From positions 248,001-312,000 of the forward strand of contig NZ_WNXZ01000003.1 in assembly GCF_009733845.1 (NCBI RefSeq): DNA of 64,000 nt, written 5' to 3'. Source of the stretch: Pseudactinotalea terrae. GTDB taxonomy: Bacteria > Actinomycetota > Actinomycetes > Actinomycetales > Beutenbergiaceae. Below are positions 26,461 to 34,986 of the stretch, in pieces (positions within the stretch are counted from its first letter, which is position 1; every line of letters begins with the position of its first letter). The notes beneath the pieces were generated by a model that made no database searches, had not been told where the DNA came from, and saw only the letters and a list, made by a program, of their open reading frames with translations. The position numbers and the translations under genes are program-made.

Positions 26461-28245
26461 CTACTCCCCACAGGTATCGGTGACGGGTCCGCCGTCGAGC
26501 CGGTCCTGCGTCCATGACAGCAGCTCGGGGGCGAGCGCCGAGGCGGGTTCCACGAGGTCCACGTGGCCGAGGCCGGGGTAGGTGCGGTAGTCGACCTGCT
26601 GACCCGCCGCGCACAGCCCGTCGACGTAGGAGCTCTGGGCAGCCGGCGCGATGATCGTGTCCGACTCGCCCTGCGCCAGCAGCAGCGGCACCGAGAGCGT
26701 CGCGGGCGGGATGTTCTCCACGAGGCGTTGCCCGAAGGCACCCGTGGTGGGGTCGGTCGAGTAGACCTGCGGGTCGCGTGACTGGGCGAGCTCGTTCAGC
26801 ACCGAGACGGCGGTGCCCGGGTCGCTCAGGCAGCGCTCGGACGCGCTGCGCACGAAGGGCGAGGACCCCGGGCGGATGTAGTCGTCCCACCGGACGTCCT
26901 CGTACACGCTGGTGTAGGCGGCCGCCACGAACGAGGCGAAGATGCTGCCGCCGAGCATCGAGGACAGGGTGTCGAGGAAGCCGGGCAGGTTCGAGGCCGG
27001 CGCGAGGGCCGCGACACCGGACAGCGGTACGTCGGGCGCGTACTCGGCTGCGACCGCCCCCACCCACAGCGCTGCGCCGCCGCCCTGGGAGTGGCCCCAG
27101 ACGGCAGTCTGCTGACCGAACGAGGCGCTCTCGAGGCCACGTGCCGCCCGGACCGCGTCCAGTGCCGCACGGGCGCTGTCCTGCCCGATCAGGTACGGGT
27201 GCGGCCCCTCGGTGCCGAGCCCGATGTAGTCCGTGGCCACCAGCGCCCAGCCTTGCGCGAGGATCTCGGGCAGCAGGAACAGCGCACCGGACTCGAAGGG
27301 CTCGGCCAGCAGCGAGGGTGCACAGTGTCGCGCGAACCCCGTGGTGCCGTGCGTCCAGGCGATGACCGGGGCCTGGGTCACGCCGTCAGGGACGACCACG
27401 AGCCCGCTCGCGACGGCGGGCGAGCCGTCGCCGTGCGTGGTCGTGTAGAGGATCCGCCACGCGCTCGCACCCTCGGGCACCTCGCGCGTGAAGGGTTCGG
27501 AGCGGATCAGCGCGCCGGGCTCCTCGGGCACCGTGCGCGGGGCGGCATAGAACTCGTCGACGACGGCGGAAGGCTGCCTGAGCGTATAGCTCAGCCCGGC
27601 CGCACCCACGGTCAGGACGAGCACCAGCACCGCGGCTACCGTGCGCGACCAGCGCCGCCACGGACCTGCGCGCGGCTGCGGCTCAGCGGCCGGTGCCGGC
27701 CGCAGCGTCCCCCACACCAGCAGCGCGCCGGCGCCGCCCAGGCGCGCACCGAAGACTACCGCCACCACCAGCAACGTGATGTCGGGCCACAGCAGCGCGA
27801 GCACGCCGAGCACCACCCCGGCGAGCCCGAACGCGAGCTGAGCGACCCGCGCATCGAGCTGCGCCCTCGCCCGGCTCGCGACGATCACCCCGCGGATCCC
27901 GCTCGCGATCAGCGCGACGCCGACCACGAGCGCGACGGCACGCACGGTGAGCGCCGGCCAGCTCAGCACGAAGACGCCGCCCGCAGCCCAGAACCCGGCC
28001 ACCACGCGGCGAAGCGTCCGGGTGCGGCGGTCGTCGCCGTCGTCGCGGTGCTCCATCAGCTCGAGGGCACCCGCCACCAGCATCGCCGCGCCGATGAGGA
28101 GGGCGAGCAGCCCCAGCGACGTCGCCGGTCGCGTCAGCACCACCATGCCGACCGCCACGGCGAGCACCCCGATCGCGAGCCGCCAGGGGCGCGGCAGCCG
28201 CCAGACCAGATCCCGCGGGGCTGCCCTCGGTGAGTTCGTCGACAT
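26461..28245 (-). CDS. HdeD-like membrane domain fused to a secretory-lipase-type hydrolase
   Basis: 594 residues from ATG 28245, with GGAGG just upstream. Residues about 15-185 contain six or seven hydrophobic helices with the repeated pattern of HdeD/DUF308 proteins. A further helix (TVAAVLVLVLTVGAAGLSYTL) then leads to an alpha/beta hydrolase domain (about 230-590). In that domain the catalytic residues are visible: Ser in GHSQGGG, Asp in AQGESDTIIAP and His in GLGHVDL. The hydrolase belongs to the LIP/secretory-lipase type (IAWTHGTTG, DYIGLGTEG) and should face the outside of the membrane. Fusion of HdeD to a lipase is unusual. The substrate is unknown. Confidence 0.88.
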   Translation of the reverse strand: MSTNSPRAAPRDLVWRLPRPWRLAIGVLAVAVGMVVLTRPATSLGLLALLIGAAMLVAGALELMEHRDDGDDRRTRTLRRVVAGFWAAGGVFVLSWPALTVRAVALVVGVALIASGIRGVIVASRARAQLDARVAQLAFGLAGVVLGVLALLWPDITLLVVAVVFGARLGGAGALLVWGTLRPAPAAEPQPRAGPWRRWSRTVAAVLVLVLTVGAAGLSYTLRQPSAVVDEFYAAPRTVPEEPGALIRSEPFTREVPEGASAWRILYTTTHGDGSPAVASGLVVVPDGVTQAPVIAWTHGTTGFARHCAPSLLAEPFESGALFLLPEILAQGWALVATDYIGLGTEGPHPYLIGQDSARAALDAVRAARGLESASFGQQTAVWGHSQGGGAALWVGAVAAEYAPDVPLSGVAALAPASNLPGFLDTLSSMLGGSIFASFVAAAYTSVYEDVRWDDYIRPGSSPFVRSASERCLSDPGTAVSVLNELAQSRDPQVYSTDPTTGAFGQRLVENIPPATLSVPLLLAQGESDTIIAPAAQSSYVDGLCAAGQQVDYRTYPGLGHVDLVEPASALAPELLSWTQDRLDGGPVTDTCGE

Positions 28246-28368
28246 CGCCCTCCAACCCGACCCAGGGAACAGCGCACACGCTAGCGCCTGAGGGGCGGCG
28301 CACCGTCGTCCACAGGAGGACGGCGGGGGCCGGCAGAGTCGGTGCCAGCGCCTACGCTGGGTGGTGCG

Positions 28369-30831
28369 ATGACCTCTCTTTTCAGCGACCTCCCTCTGCC
28401 CGGTCTCGGTGGCGGCGCACGCCCCGATGCCGAGTCCCACCTCCCGCGTGTGATGGCACCCCGGGAGGGCCAGCGTGACCCCGAGATCCCCGACGGCGGA
28501 GCCCCACAGGGTTCCTTGGTCGCCGATGCGCTGGTCGAGGGGCTGAACCCCCCTCAGCGCGCGGCCGTCACCCACGCCGGCGGGCAGCTGCTGATCATCG
28601 CCGGCGCCGGCTCCGGCAAGACGCGGGTGCTCACGCACCGCATCGCCTACCTGCTCGCGACCGGGCGTGCGAAGCCGGGCGAGATCCTCGCGATCACGTT
28701 CACCAACAAGGCCGCCGCGGAGATGCGGGAGCGGGTGGAGGAGCTCGTCGGTCCGCGTGCCAGGACGATGTGGGTCTCCACCTTCCACTCCGCGTGCGTG
28801 CGGATCCTGCGCCGCGAGGCGAAGACGATCGGGCTGCGCTCCAGCTTCTCGATCTACGACGCCGCGGACTCCCAGCGCCTGATGACGATGGTGTGCCGTG
28901 AGCTCGATCTCGATCCCAAGCGCTACCCGCCCAAGGCGTTCAGCCACCGGGTCTCGGACCTCAAGAACGAGCTGATCGACCCGGATGCCTACCTCGCAAC
29001 GGTGGGCAACAACCCGTTCGAGCAGAACCTCGCGGCGGCGTACCGGCGGTACCAGGAGCGGCTGCGGCAGGCGCACGCGCTCGACTTCGACGACATCATC
29101 ATGACCACCGTGCACATGCTGCAGGCGTTCCCGGACGTGGCCGAGCACTACCGGCGCCGGTTCCGCCACGTGCTCGTCGACGAGTACCAGGACACGAATC
29201 ACGCCCAGTACGTACTGGTGCGCGAGCTGGTGGGCATGAACGCCGATGGCACGTGGGCCACCGAAGGGGTGGAACCCGCCGAGCTCACCGTCGTGGGTGA
29301 TGCCGACCAGTCGATCTACGCCTTCCGCGGCGCCACGATCCGCAACATCATCGAGTTCGAGACCGACTACCCGAACGCCGCGACGATCCTGCTGGAGCAG
29401 AACTACCGGTCCACGCAGACGATCCTCACGGCGGCGAACTCGGTCATCGCGCGCAACCCCGGCCGCAAGCGCAAGAACCTGTGGACCGACGCCGGCGCGG
29501 GCACGCAGATCGTCGGGTACGTCGCCGACAGCGAGCACGAGGAGGCGCGATTCATCGCCTCCGAGATCGACCGGTTGGGGGACTCGGACGACGTCAAGCC
29601 CGGTGATGTGGCCATCTTCTACCGGACCAACGCCCAGTCGCGTGCGCTCGAAGAGGTGCTGGTGCGGGTGGGGCTGCCGTACAAGGTGGTCGGCGGCACG
29701 CGCTTCTACGAGCGCAAGGAGATCAAGGATGCGATCGCCTACCTGCGGGCGATCGTCAACCCCGACGACGACGTCAGCATCCGCCGGATCTTCAACGTGC
29801 CCAAGCGTGGGCTCGGGGACCGCAGTGAGGCGATGGTCACCGCGTACGCCGAGCGGGAACGGATCAGCTTCGGTGCTGCTCTCGGGCAGGTCGAGGACGT
29901 GTTCGGCCTGGCCGCGCGCGCGATCGCCACGATCAAGGAGTTCGCGGCGATGCTCGAGCGGCTGCGGGGGATGTCCGCGGCGGGTGCCACCCCCGCGGAG
30001 CTGCTCGACACCGTGCTCGAGGAGTCCGGCTACCTGCGCGAGCTGCGCGCGAGCGACGACCCGCAGGATGCCTCGCGGGTGGAGAACCTCGCCGAGCTCC
30101 ACGCGGTGGCGGCCGAGTTCGCCGAGTCCGACCCCGAGGGAGATCTGGGCGACTTCCTGGAGCGCGTGGCCCTGGTCGCCGATGCCGACCAGATCCCCGA
30201 GGGTGCGGGTGAGTCCGGCGTCATCACGCTGATGACCGTGCACACCGCGAAGGGTCTGGAGTTCCCGGTCGTGTTCGTGACCGGGCTGGAGGATGGCACC
30301 TTCCCCCATCAGCGCAGCCTCGCCGATCCGGACGAGCTGGCCGAGGAGCGCAGGCTGGCGTACGTGGCGCTCACCCGTGCGCGCGAGCGGCTGTACGTCT
30401 CGCGTGCCGCGGTGCGCACCGCATTCGGGATGCCGAACGAGCTGCCGGAGTCGCGCTTCATCTCCGATGTGCCCGAGGAGCTCATCGACTGGAAGCGCCG
30501 CGAGTCCTCGATGCAGCGCTACCGCGGCGGGTCGTTCACCAGCGGTGGCGGCTACGGGTCGACCGGCCCGCGCAGCTCCCGCCTGGCCGAGCGGCGCCAG
30601 CGCAAGGAGTCGGCCCCGCCCTCGCCCGATGCGCCGAAGTTCGGGTCGGCAACGCCTCGCGCGGACGTGCCGAACCTCGAGATCGGTGATCGCGTGACGC
30701 ACGATGCCTACGGCATGGGTCGGGTGGTGGCGATCGAGAGCGGCGGCACCAACGCCGTCGCGAAGATCGACTTCGGCGAGGCCGGGACCAAGCGGCTGCT
30801 GCTGCGGTACTCACCGGTGACCAAGCTGTAG
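28369..30831 (+). CDS. pcrA: ATP-dependent DNA helicase PcrA/UvrD
   Basis: 820 residues from ATG 28369. It is a superfamily 1A 3'-5' helicase for repair and replication restart. All motifs are visible: Walker A GAGSGKT, Ia TFTNKAA, motif II VDEYQDTNHAQ, motif III GDADQSIYAFRGA, motif IV NYRST, motif V TVHTAKGLEF and motif VI VALTRAR. The C-terminus has a linker rich in Ser, Gly and Arg and ends in the tudor-like RNA-polymerase-binding domain (IGDRVTHDAYGMGRVVAIE). The N-terminal roughly 60 residues are a poorly conserved lead-in typical of actinobacterial PcrA. The divergent HdeD-lipase start lies 123 bp away. Confidence 0.97.
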   Translation: MTSLFSDLPLPGLGGGARPDAESHLPRVMAPREGQRDPEIPDGGAPQGSLVADALVEGLNPPQRAAVTHAGGQLLIIAGAGSGKTRVLTHRIAYLLATGRAKPGEILAITFTNKAAAEMRERVEELVGPRARTMWVSTFHSACVRILRREAKTIGLRSSFSIYDAADSQRLMTMVCRELDLDPKRYPPKAFSHRVSDLKNELIDPDAYLATVGNNPFEQNLAAAYRRYQERLRQAHALDFDDIIMTTVHMLQAFPDVAEHYRRRFRHVLVDEYQDTNHAQYVLVRELVGMNADGTWATEGVEPAELTVVGDADQSIYAFRGATIRNIIEFETDYPNAATILLEQNYRSTQTILTAANSVIARNPGRKRKNLWTDAGAGTQIVGYVADSEHEEARFIASEIDRLGDSDDVKPGDVAIFYRTNAQSRALEEVLVRVGLPYKVVGGTRFYERKEIKDAIAYLRAIVNPDDDVSIRRIFNVPKRGLGDRSEAMVTAYAERERISFGAALGQVEDVFGLAARAIATIKEFAAMLERLRGMSAAGATPAELLDTVLEESGYLRELRASDDPQDASRVENLAELHAVAAEFAESDPEGDLGDFLERVALVADADQIPEGAGESGVITLMTVHTAKGLEFPVVFVTGLEDGTFPHQRSLADPDELAEERRLAYVALTRARERLYVSRAAVRTAFGMPNELPESRFISDVPEELIDWKRRESSMQRYRGGSFTSGGGYGSTGPRSSRLAERRQRKESAPPSPDAPKFGSATPRADVPNLEIGDRVTHDAYGMGRVVAIESGGTNAVAKIDFGEAGTKRLLLRYSPVTKL

Positions 30832-30947
30832 CCGTAGCGGTGTGAAGGCGACGTGCCTGGTGCCTCGGAATCGAACGGCACGCGGCCCAGGCCAGCACGG
30901 CGGCAGCGGACGACTGCGTTTCTACCGTGGTGAGGTCGACTTCTACC

Positions 30948-31184
30948 ATGGGGCTGAACATCAAGAACGACCGCGTGCACGAGCTGGCGCGGGAGGCAGC
31001 ACGCCGGACCGGCCGCAATCAGACCAGCGCGATCGAGCTCGCCCTGGAGCGGCAGCTCGCGGACCTTCGGCGCGAGGGCACCGATGCGGCACGGGTCGAT
31101 CTGATCCACTCCATGCAGCGTGCGGTGGCCGGGGCGGATCTCGATACCGACTTCCTCTATGACGCGGACGGGCTGCCCCGGTGA
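30948..31184 (+). CDS. vapB: VapB-type antitoxin
   Basis: 78 residues. The N-terminal half MGLNIKNDRVHELAREAARRTG is a ribbon-helix-helix-like element of the PSK/VapB antitoxin family, and the C-terminal acidic segment ending DLDTDFLYDADGLPR is the part that usually wraps around the toxin. The stop overlaps the start of the PIN-domain toxin frame (GTGA). Since that toxin is broken, the antitoxin is an orphan here. It may still neutralise related VapC toxins. Confidence 0.85.
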   Translation: MGLNIKNDRVHELAREAARRTGRNQTSAIELALERQLADLRREGTDAARVDLIHSMQRAVAGADLDTDFLYDADGLPR

Positions 31185-31524
31185 TCGTGGACACCTCCGC
31201 CGTCGTGGCTGTGCTCAAGGCTGAGTCAGGCTGGGAGGCGCTCGACAGCCGGCTCGCCGAGGATGAAACGCCGCGCATGTCAGCAGGGACCTACCAGGAA
31301 CTCGCGATCGACTGCTCGAGGCGTGGGGTGTGGTGATCGAGCCCGTGACGGCGGAGCTCGCCCGCCTCGCGCGTGCCGCCTATCGGGACTTCGGGCGCGG
31401 CTCAGGACACCGTGCGCAGCTCAACGTCGGGGACTGCTTCGCCGACGCACTTGCGAGCCGATCGGGCGAGCCGTTGCTGTTCGTCGGTGACGACTTCTCC
31501 GCGACGGACCTCAGTAGCGCCTGA
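31181..31524 (+). pseudogene. vapC: VapC PIN-domain toxin, frameshifted by an internal deletion
   Basis: The frame from GTG 31181 encodes the PIN N-terminus (VIVDTSAVVAVLKAE) to MSAGTYQELAID, then goes out of frame and stops at TGA 31334-31336. From 31312 a second frame continues the protein (LLEAWGVVIEPVTAEL...) through NVGDCFADALA and GDDFSATDL to the stop at 31522. Together the two frames hold all four acidic PIN residues: Asp4, the Glu of QELAI, the Asp of GDCFADAL and the Asp of GDDF. The roughly 15-20 residues that normally sit between strand and helix (ELAIV...LLE) are missing. This fits a small deletion not divisible by three, so the toxin is probably dead. Confidence 0.85.
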
Positions 31525-31570
31525 TCGCTTGAGGGCCATCTCGCGGTGAACCCGGTGGCGCCGGCAGCGC

Positions 31571-31960
31571 TCACCAGGCCGAGCGCAGCACCCGGAGCTG
31601 CAGGACCGCGAAGGCGAGCACGGCGACGCCCTGGGCGACCGCCCACACGACGCCGGCGGTGGTCAGGTCGAACGGGTTGGCGATCGCGACCACGAAGGAG
31701 CCCACCGCCCAGACGATGTTGATCACCGCGAGCGCCTCGGGCAGAGCGGGCGGACGCGACGCCGATGAGGCCACGGCGACCAGGCCGACCGTGACCATGG
31801 CGAGAACCGCTCCGGCCGCGAGGTACAGCGCGGGACCGGCGCCGAGAAGGTCCGGCAGCACCTGGTGCAGCGCCACGTATGCGACCGCGTTGGCCCCGGT
31901 GACGGTGGCGTCGACAAGGAACCAGAACCGATGGGCCGGGCGGGTGGCGACCGTGCTCAT
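31571..31960 (-). CDS. Small four-helix membrane protein, unknown
   Basis: 129 residues with four hydrophobic segments of about 20 residues: DATVTGANAVAYVALHQVL, LYLAAGAVLAMVTVGLVAVA, INIVWAVGSFVVAIANPF and GVVWAVAQGVAVLAFAVLQL. The arrangement, with an Asn in helices one and three, resembles SPW/DUF-type small membrane proteins. No function can be read. It is a single gene, convergent with the broken vapC. Confidence 0.7.
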   Translation of the reverse strand: MSTVATRPAHRFWFLVDATVTGANAVAYVALHQVLPDLLGAGPALYLAAGAVLAMVTVGLVAVASSASRPPALPEALAVINIVWAVGSFVVAIANPFDLTTAGVVWAVAQGVAVLAFAVLQLRVLRSAW

Positions 31961-32112
31961 CGAGCAGCTACCGACCGGGCCACGGGCTCAGGCGGATGCG
32001 TGAGCGGCTCGAGGTCTTCGGGGGCGGCTCGAGACCCGCTCGACACCGGGAGCCGGCTTCACAGTGACGGGATGGCTGCCCCGCGCGGTCACCGAGGTCG
32101 AGGCATGAAGCC

Positions 32113-32721
32113 TCAGGCGCGCGCGTCCGGCGCGGCACCGGTCAGCGTCGTCGTCAGCATGCGTGCGGTGGACCGAGCGAGCTCGGGAACGGCCGCCGGC
32201 TCTTCGTCGAGCATGATCACCCAGGCGAACAGCGGGCCGAGCAGGAGCGCGTGCACGACCGCGGGGTCGGGGCGTTGTGCCAGCTCTCCGCGATCGACGG
32301 CACGGTCGAGGAGGTCCTCCACGATCGAGCGCTCGACGGCGAGGTACTGCTGCTCGAAGGTGTCCCCGAGGCCCTGGTCGACGTGGATGTCGGCGAGCAG
32401 GCCAGCCATGACCTCGGCGGAGGACTGGGCGAGCTGGTGCGCGATGCGCGTCGTCAGGTGCTCGAGGTCGCCGTGCAGGGACCCGGTGTCCTCGGGAGGT
32501 GCCTCGCGCAGATCGTGCACGAGGATCGAGAAGATCATCTCCTGCTTGGTGGCGAAGCGCCGGTAGATCGCGGCCTTCCCGACGCCGGCGCGTGCGGCGA
32601 CCGCCTCGACGGTGAGTGCCGCGTAACCGGTCTCGGCCAGCAGGCTCCGGACGGCGGCCCCGAGGGCGTCGTCGACCCGGCTCTCGCGGGGGCGACCGCC
32701 GGCTTGCGCAGGTCTGGCCAT
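32113..32721 (-). CDS. TetR-family regulator
   Basis: 202 residues from ATG 32721. The N-terminal helix-turn-helix spans about residues 20-65 (AAVRSLLAETGYAALTVEAVAARAGVGKAAIYRRFATK), followed by an all-helical ligand domain with the TetR_C-type ending. It is divergent from the membrane-protein gene at 32797. The 75-bp gap contains the inverted repeat ATAC...GTAT at 32731-32748, a likely operator controlling both genes. Confidence 0.92.
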   Translation of the reverse strand: MARPAQAGGRPRESRVDDALGAAVRSLLAETGYAALTVEAVAARAGVGKAAIYRRFATKQEMIFSILVHDLREAPPEDTGSLHGDLEHLTTRIAHQLAQSSAEVMAGLLADIHVDQGLGDTFEQQYLAVERSIVEDLLDRAVDRGELAQRPDPAVVHALLLGPLFAWVIMLDEEPAAVPELARSTARMLTTTLTGAAPDARA

Positions 32722-32730
32722 GGTGCCACT

Positions 32731-32748
32731 ATACGAGTCTTGCAGTAT
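32731..32748. promoter_or_regulatory. Probable TetR operator
   Basis: ATACGAGTCTTGCAGTAT: outer ATAC/GTAT inverted repeat, 10 bases apart, ten bases from the TetR start codon and in the intergenic region shared with the divergent gene. This size and position are typical for local TetR operators. Confidence 0.55.
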
Positions 32749-32796
32749 CGGAACCGACAGACTCGAAACGTTGCTCGACCGACAGGAGAGCCAGTG

Positions 32797-33237
32797 ATGG
32801 CCACGACGATCACGGGGCGGCCTCGCCCACGGCTGGAGAAAGGTCAACGCCTGACGGCGGCCGCTGGATGGGTCGCGGCCTCGTTGGGTGCGGTGCACGT
32901 CGTCGTCGCGCCCTGGGATGCTCGGGAGATCTGGTCGAGCGTCGCCGCGGACCGGTGGTGGAACGCCTTCACGCTCGACCGGGCGACGACGCTCGCCGAG
33001 CTCAAGCGCTCCGAGGCGTTCTGGGTGTCCATGGGCAGCTTCGGTGCTCCGATGCTGATTCTGGGCGCCTATCTGCTCTGGTCGGTGCGGCAGCGGCGCC
33101 GGGTGCCCGCGTGGGTGGGCGTCGCACTTCTCGTATGGGGACTGCCGTTCGTCGTCGTGCTGCCGGCCTCGCCCGGCTGGGCGATCCCCGTCACGGGGAT
33201 CCTGGTGGTTCTCGGTGACCGGAGGGAGCGGCGATGA
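32797..33237 (+). CDS. Membrane protein regulated by the adjacent TetR (DUF6463-like?)
   Basis: 146 residues from ATG 32797, with GGAGAG 8 bases upstream. Four hydrophobic helices: one around residues 22-40 (AGWVAASLGAVHVVVAP), a conserved-looking ... FWVSMGSFGAPMLILGAYLLW, and two after 105. The overall pattern (HVVVAP, WFN/WWNAF, FWVSMGSFGAPML) resembles small actinobacterial membrane proteins next to TetR genes, which I believe are named DUF6463. It is divergent from the TetR gene and may share transcription with the hydrolase gene at 33269. Confidence 0.72.
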   Translation: MATTITGRPRPRLEKGQRLTAAAGWVAASLGAVHVVVAPWDAREIWSSVAADRWWNAFTLDRATTLAELKRSEAFWVSMGSFGAPMLILGAYLLWSVRQRRRVPAWVGVALLVWGLPFVVVLPASPGWAIPVTGILVVLGDRRERR

Positions 33238-33268
33238 CGTGCCGCAGCAGGCCGGGCGGAGGTGGTCG

Positions 33269-34132
33269 ATGGAACGCCTGATCAGGGTCGGTGGCATCGA
33301 TCTGTGTGTCGAGTCCTACGGCGAGCGGGACGATCCTGCCGTCCTTCTGCTGGCGGGGACGTCCTGCTCGATGGACTGGTGGCCGCCGAACCTGTGCCGC
33401 CAGCTCGCCGAGCGGGAGCTGTTCGTGATCCGGTTCGACCAGCGCGACACGGGCCGAGCGGCGCACGACGAGCCCGGGCATCCCTCGTACTCGTTGCCCG
33501 ACCTGGCCATGGACGCCGTCGGGGTGCTGGATGCACACGGGATCGCGGTCGCTCACTGGGTCGGCTTCTCGCAGGGCGGCTGGGTGGCTCAGCTCGCCGC
33601 GCTGGACCACGCGGATCGCGTCGGCTCGCTGACGCTGCTCTCGACACGACCGACCGGGCACGGGGCCGCCGATCCCGATCTCCCGGAGGTTTCCGCTGCG
33701 CTCCTGGTGGCCTGGGAGGCCGGCTCGGCGGAGCCGAGCTGGGACGACCCCGCTGACGTCGTGGCGTATCTGATCGAGGGCGAACGGTCCCTGAGCGGGC
33801 CGGATTTCGACGAGGCACATGCGCGGAGCATCGCGGAGAGCTGCGTGCGACGTGCGCTCCAGGTGCGGTCGGCCGTGGTGAACCACCCCGCCGCGAGCCA
33901 AGGGCCGGGGTGGCGTCACCGACTGCACGAGATCGAGGTTCCGTGCCTGGTGGTGCACGGGTCCGAGGACCCGTTGTTCCCTCCCGGCAACGCCCGCGCA
34001 CTGGTGGACGAGATCCCCGGAGCCCGGCTGGAGGTGTTGCCGGGAGTGGGGCACGAGCTGCCCCCGCGCACCTGGGCACGCGTGGTCGAGCTGGTGGAGG
34101 TGCAGGTCCGGACCTCGCCCGCCCCGCGGTGA
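33269..34132 (+). CDS. Alpha/beta-fold hydrolase
   Basis: 287 residues, with GGAGG 6 bases before the ATG. Catalytic triad: Ser in GFSQGG (nucleophile elbow), Asp in GSEDPLFP and His in GVGHELP. The oxyanion region is LLLAGTSCSMDWW. The organisation is that of the DxnB/RdmC esterase group. There is no signal peptide, so it is cytoplasmic. The stop overlaps the start of the transporter gene that follows (GTGA). The substrate is unknown. Its neighbourhood (TetR, EamA exporter) suggests a detoxification or metabolite-export unit. Confidence 0.87.
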   Translation: MERLIRVGGIDLCVESYGERDDPAVLLLAGTSCSMDWWPPNLCRQLAERELFVIRFDQRDTGRAAHDEPGHPSYSLPDLAMDAVGVLDAHGIAVAHWVGFSQGGWVAQLAALDHADRVGSLTLLSTRPTGHGAADPDLPEVSAALLVAWEAGSAEPSWDDPADVVAYLIEGERSLSGPDFDEAHARSIAESCVRRALQVRSAVVNHPAASQGPGWRHRLHEIEVPCLVVHGSEDPLFPPGNARALVDEIPGARLEVLPGVGHELPPRTWARVVELVEVQVRTSPAPR

Positions 34133-34980
34133 ACCAGCCTCTGCTCGGTGCCACCGCCGCGCTGGCGCTGGGCGCCGCGCTGGCCTACGGCCTCTCGGAC
34201 TTCCTCGGCGGGATGGCGTCCCGCGCCCAGAGCGTGTGGGCGGTCGCCGCGATCAGCCAGGCCACGGCCGCAGCAGTGGCGCTGCCCTTCGCCCTGGCGA
34301 CCTGGGTCGCACCCGAAGCCAGCACCGTCGGCTGGGCCGTGCTGGCCGGCGTCGGTGCAGGCGCCGGCAACGTGCTCGTCTACCACGGGCTCGCCAGCGG
34401 ACGCATGATGGTGGTCGCTCCGGTCGCCGCCCTCACCTCGACAGCTGTGCCGGTGGTGGCGGAGCTGTTGAGCGGCCGACCGCCGAGCTCAGCGGCTGCC
34501 GTAGGAGTCCTCGCCGCGGCGACGGCGGTCTGGCTGGTCTCCGGCGGCAGTCTGCGCACCATGAAGAAGGGCGAGGGCCGCGACCTCGCGCTCGGCCTGC
34601 TCGCAGGTGCGGGCTTCGGCACCCAGTTCACCGCCCTCGGTCAGGTGCCTCCCGAGGCCGGCCTCACCCCGGTGGCCCTCAGTCAGATCGTCTCGGTGAT
34701 CGGCATCGTCGCGATCGCCCAGGTCCGCCGTGCCCGGTGGTTGCCACGGCGACGATCGGCGGTACCGATGGTCGCCGGGGCGCTCGCCGGCGCTGCGACG
34801 CTGCTCTTCCAGCTCTCGGCGCAGTCCGGCGCGCTCACGGTCGCGGCCGTCGTGACCTCCTTGTACCCGGCCGTGACCGTGATCCTCGCGGTCGCCGTGC
34901 TGCGTGAGCACATCACTCGGAACCAAGGCATCGGCCTGGCGCTTGCCGCCACGGCTGTCGTGCTCATCAGGTCCGGTTGA
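34129..34980 (+). CDS. EamA/DMT-family transporter
   Basis: 283 residues from a GTG overlapping the hydrolase stop. Ten hydrophobic helices form two EamA repeats (about 1-135 and 145-280) in which the typical GLSDFLGGMASR and TSLYPAVTVILAVAVLREHIT segments are visible. Drug/metabolite transporters of this family usually export amino acids or small metabolites. Co-translation with the hydrolase suggests related substrates. Confidence 0.88.
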   Translation: MNQPLLGATAALALGAALAYGLSDFLGGMASRAQSVWAVAAISQATAAAVALPFALATWVAPEASTVGWAVLAGVGAGAGNVLVYHGLASGRMMVVAPVAALTSTAVPVVAELLSGRPPSSAAAVGVLAAATAVWLVSGGSLRTMKKGEGRDLALGLLAGAGFGTQFTALGQVPPEAGLTPVALSQIVSVIGIVAIAQVRRARWLPRRRSAVPMVAGALAGAATLLFQLSAQSGALTVAAVVTSLYPAVTVILAVAVLREHITRNQGIGLALAATAVVLIRSG

Positions 34981-34986
34981 CGATCT

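Noticed and set aside
26461-30703. 1413-residue minus-strand frame starting inside pcrA
   Set aside because: The N-terminal 800 residues are a shadow of pcrA. The real protein starts at ATG 28245 with a ribosome site.
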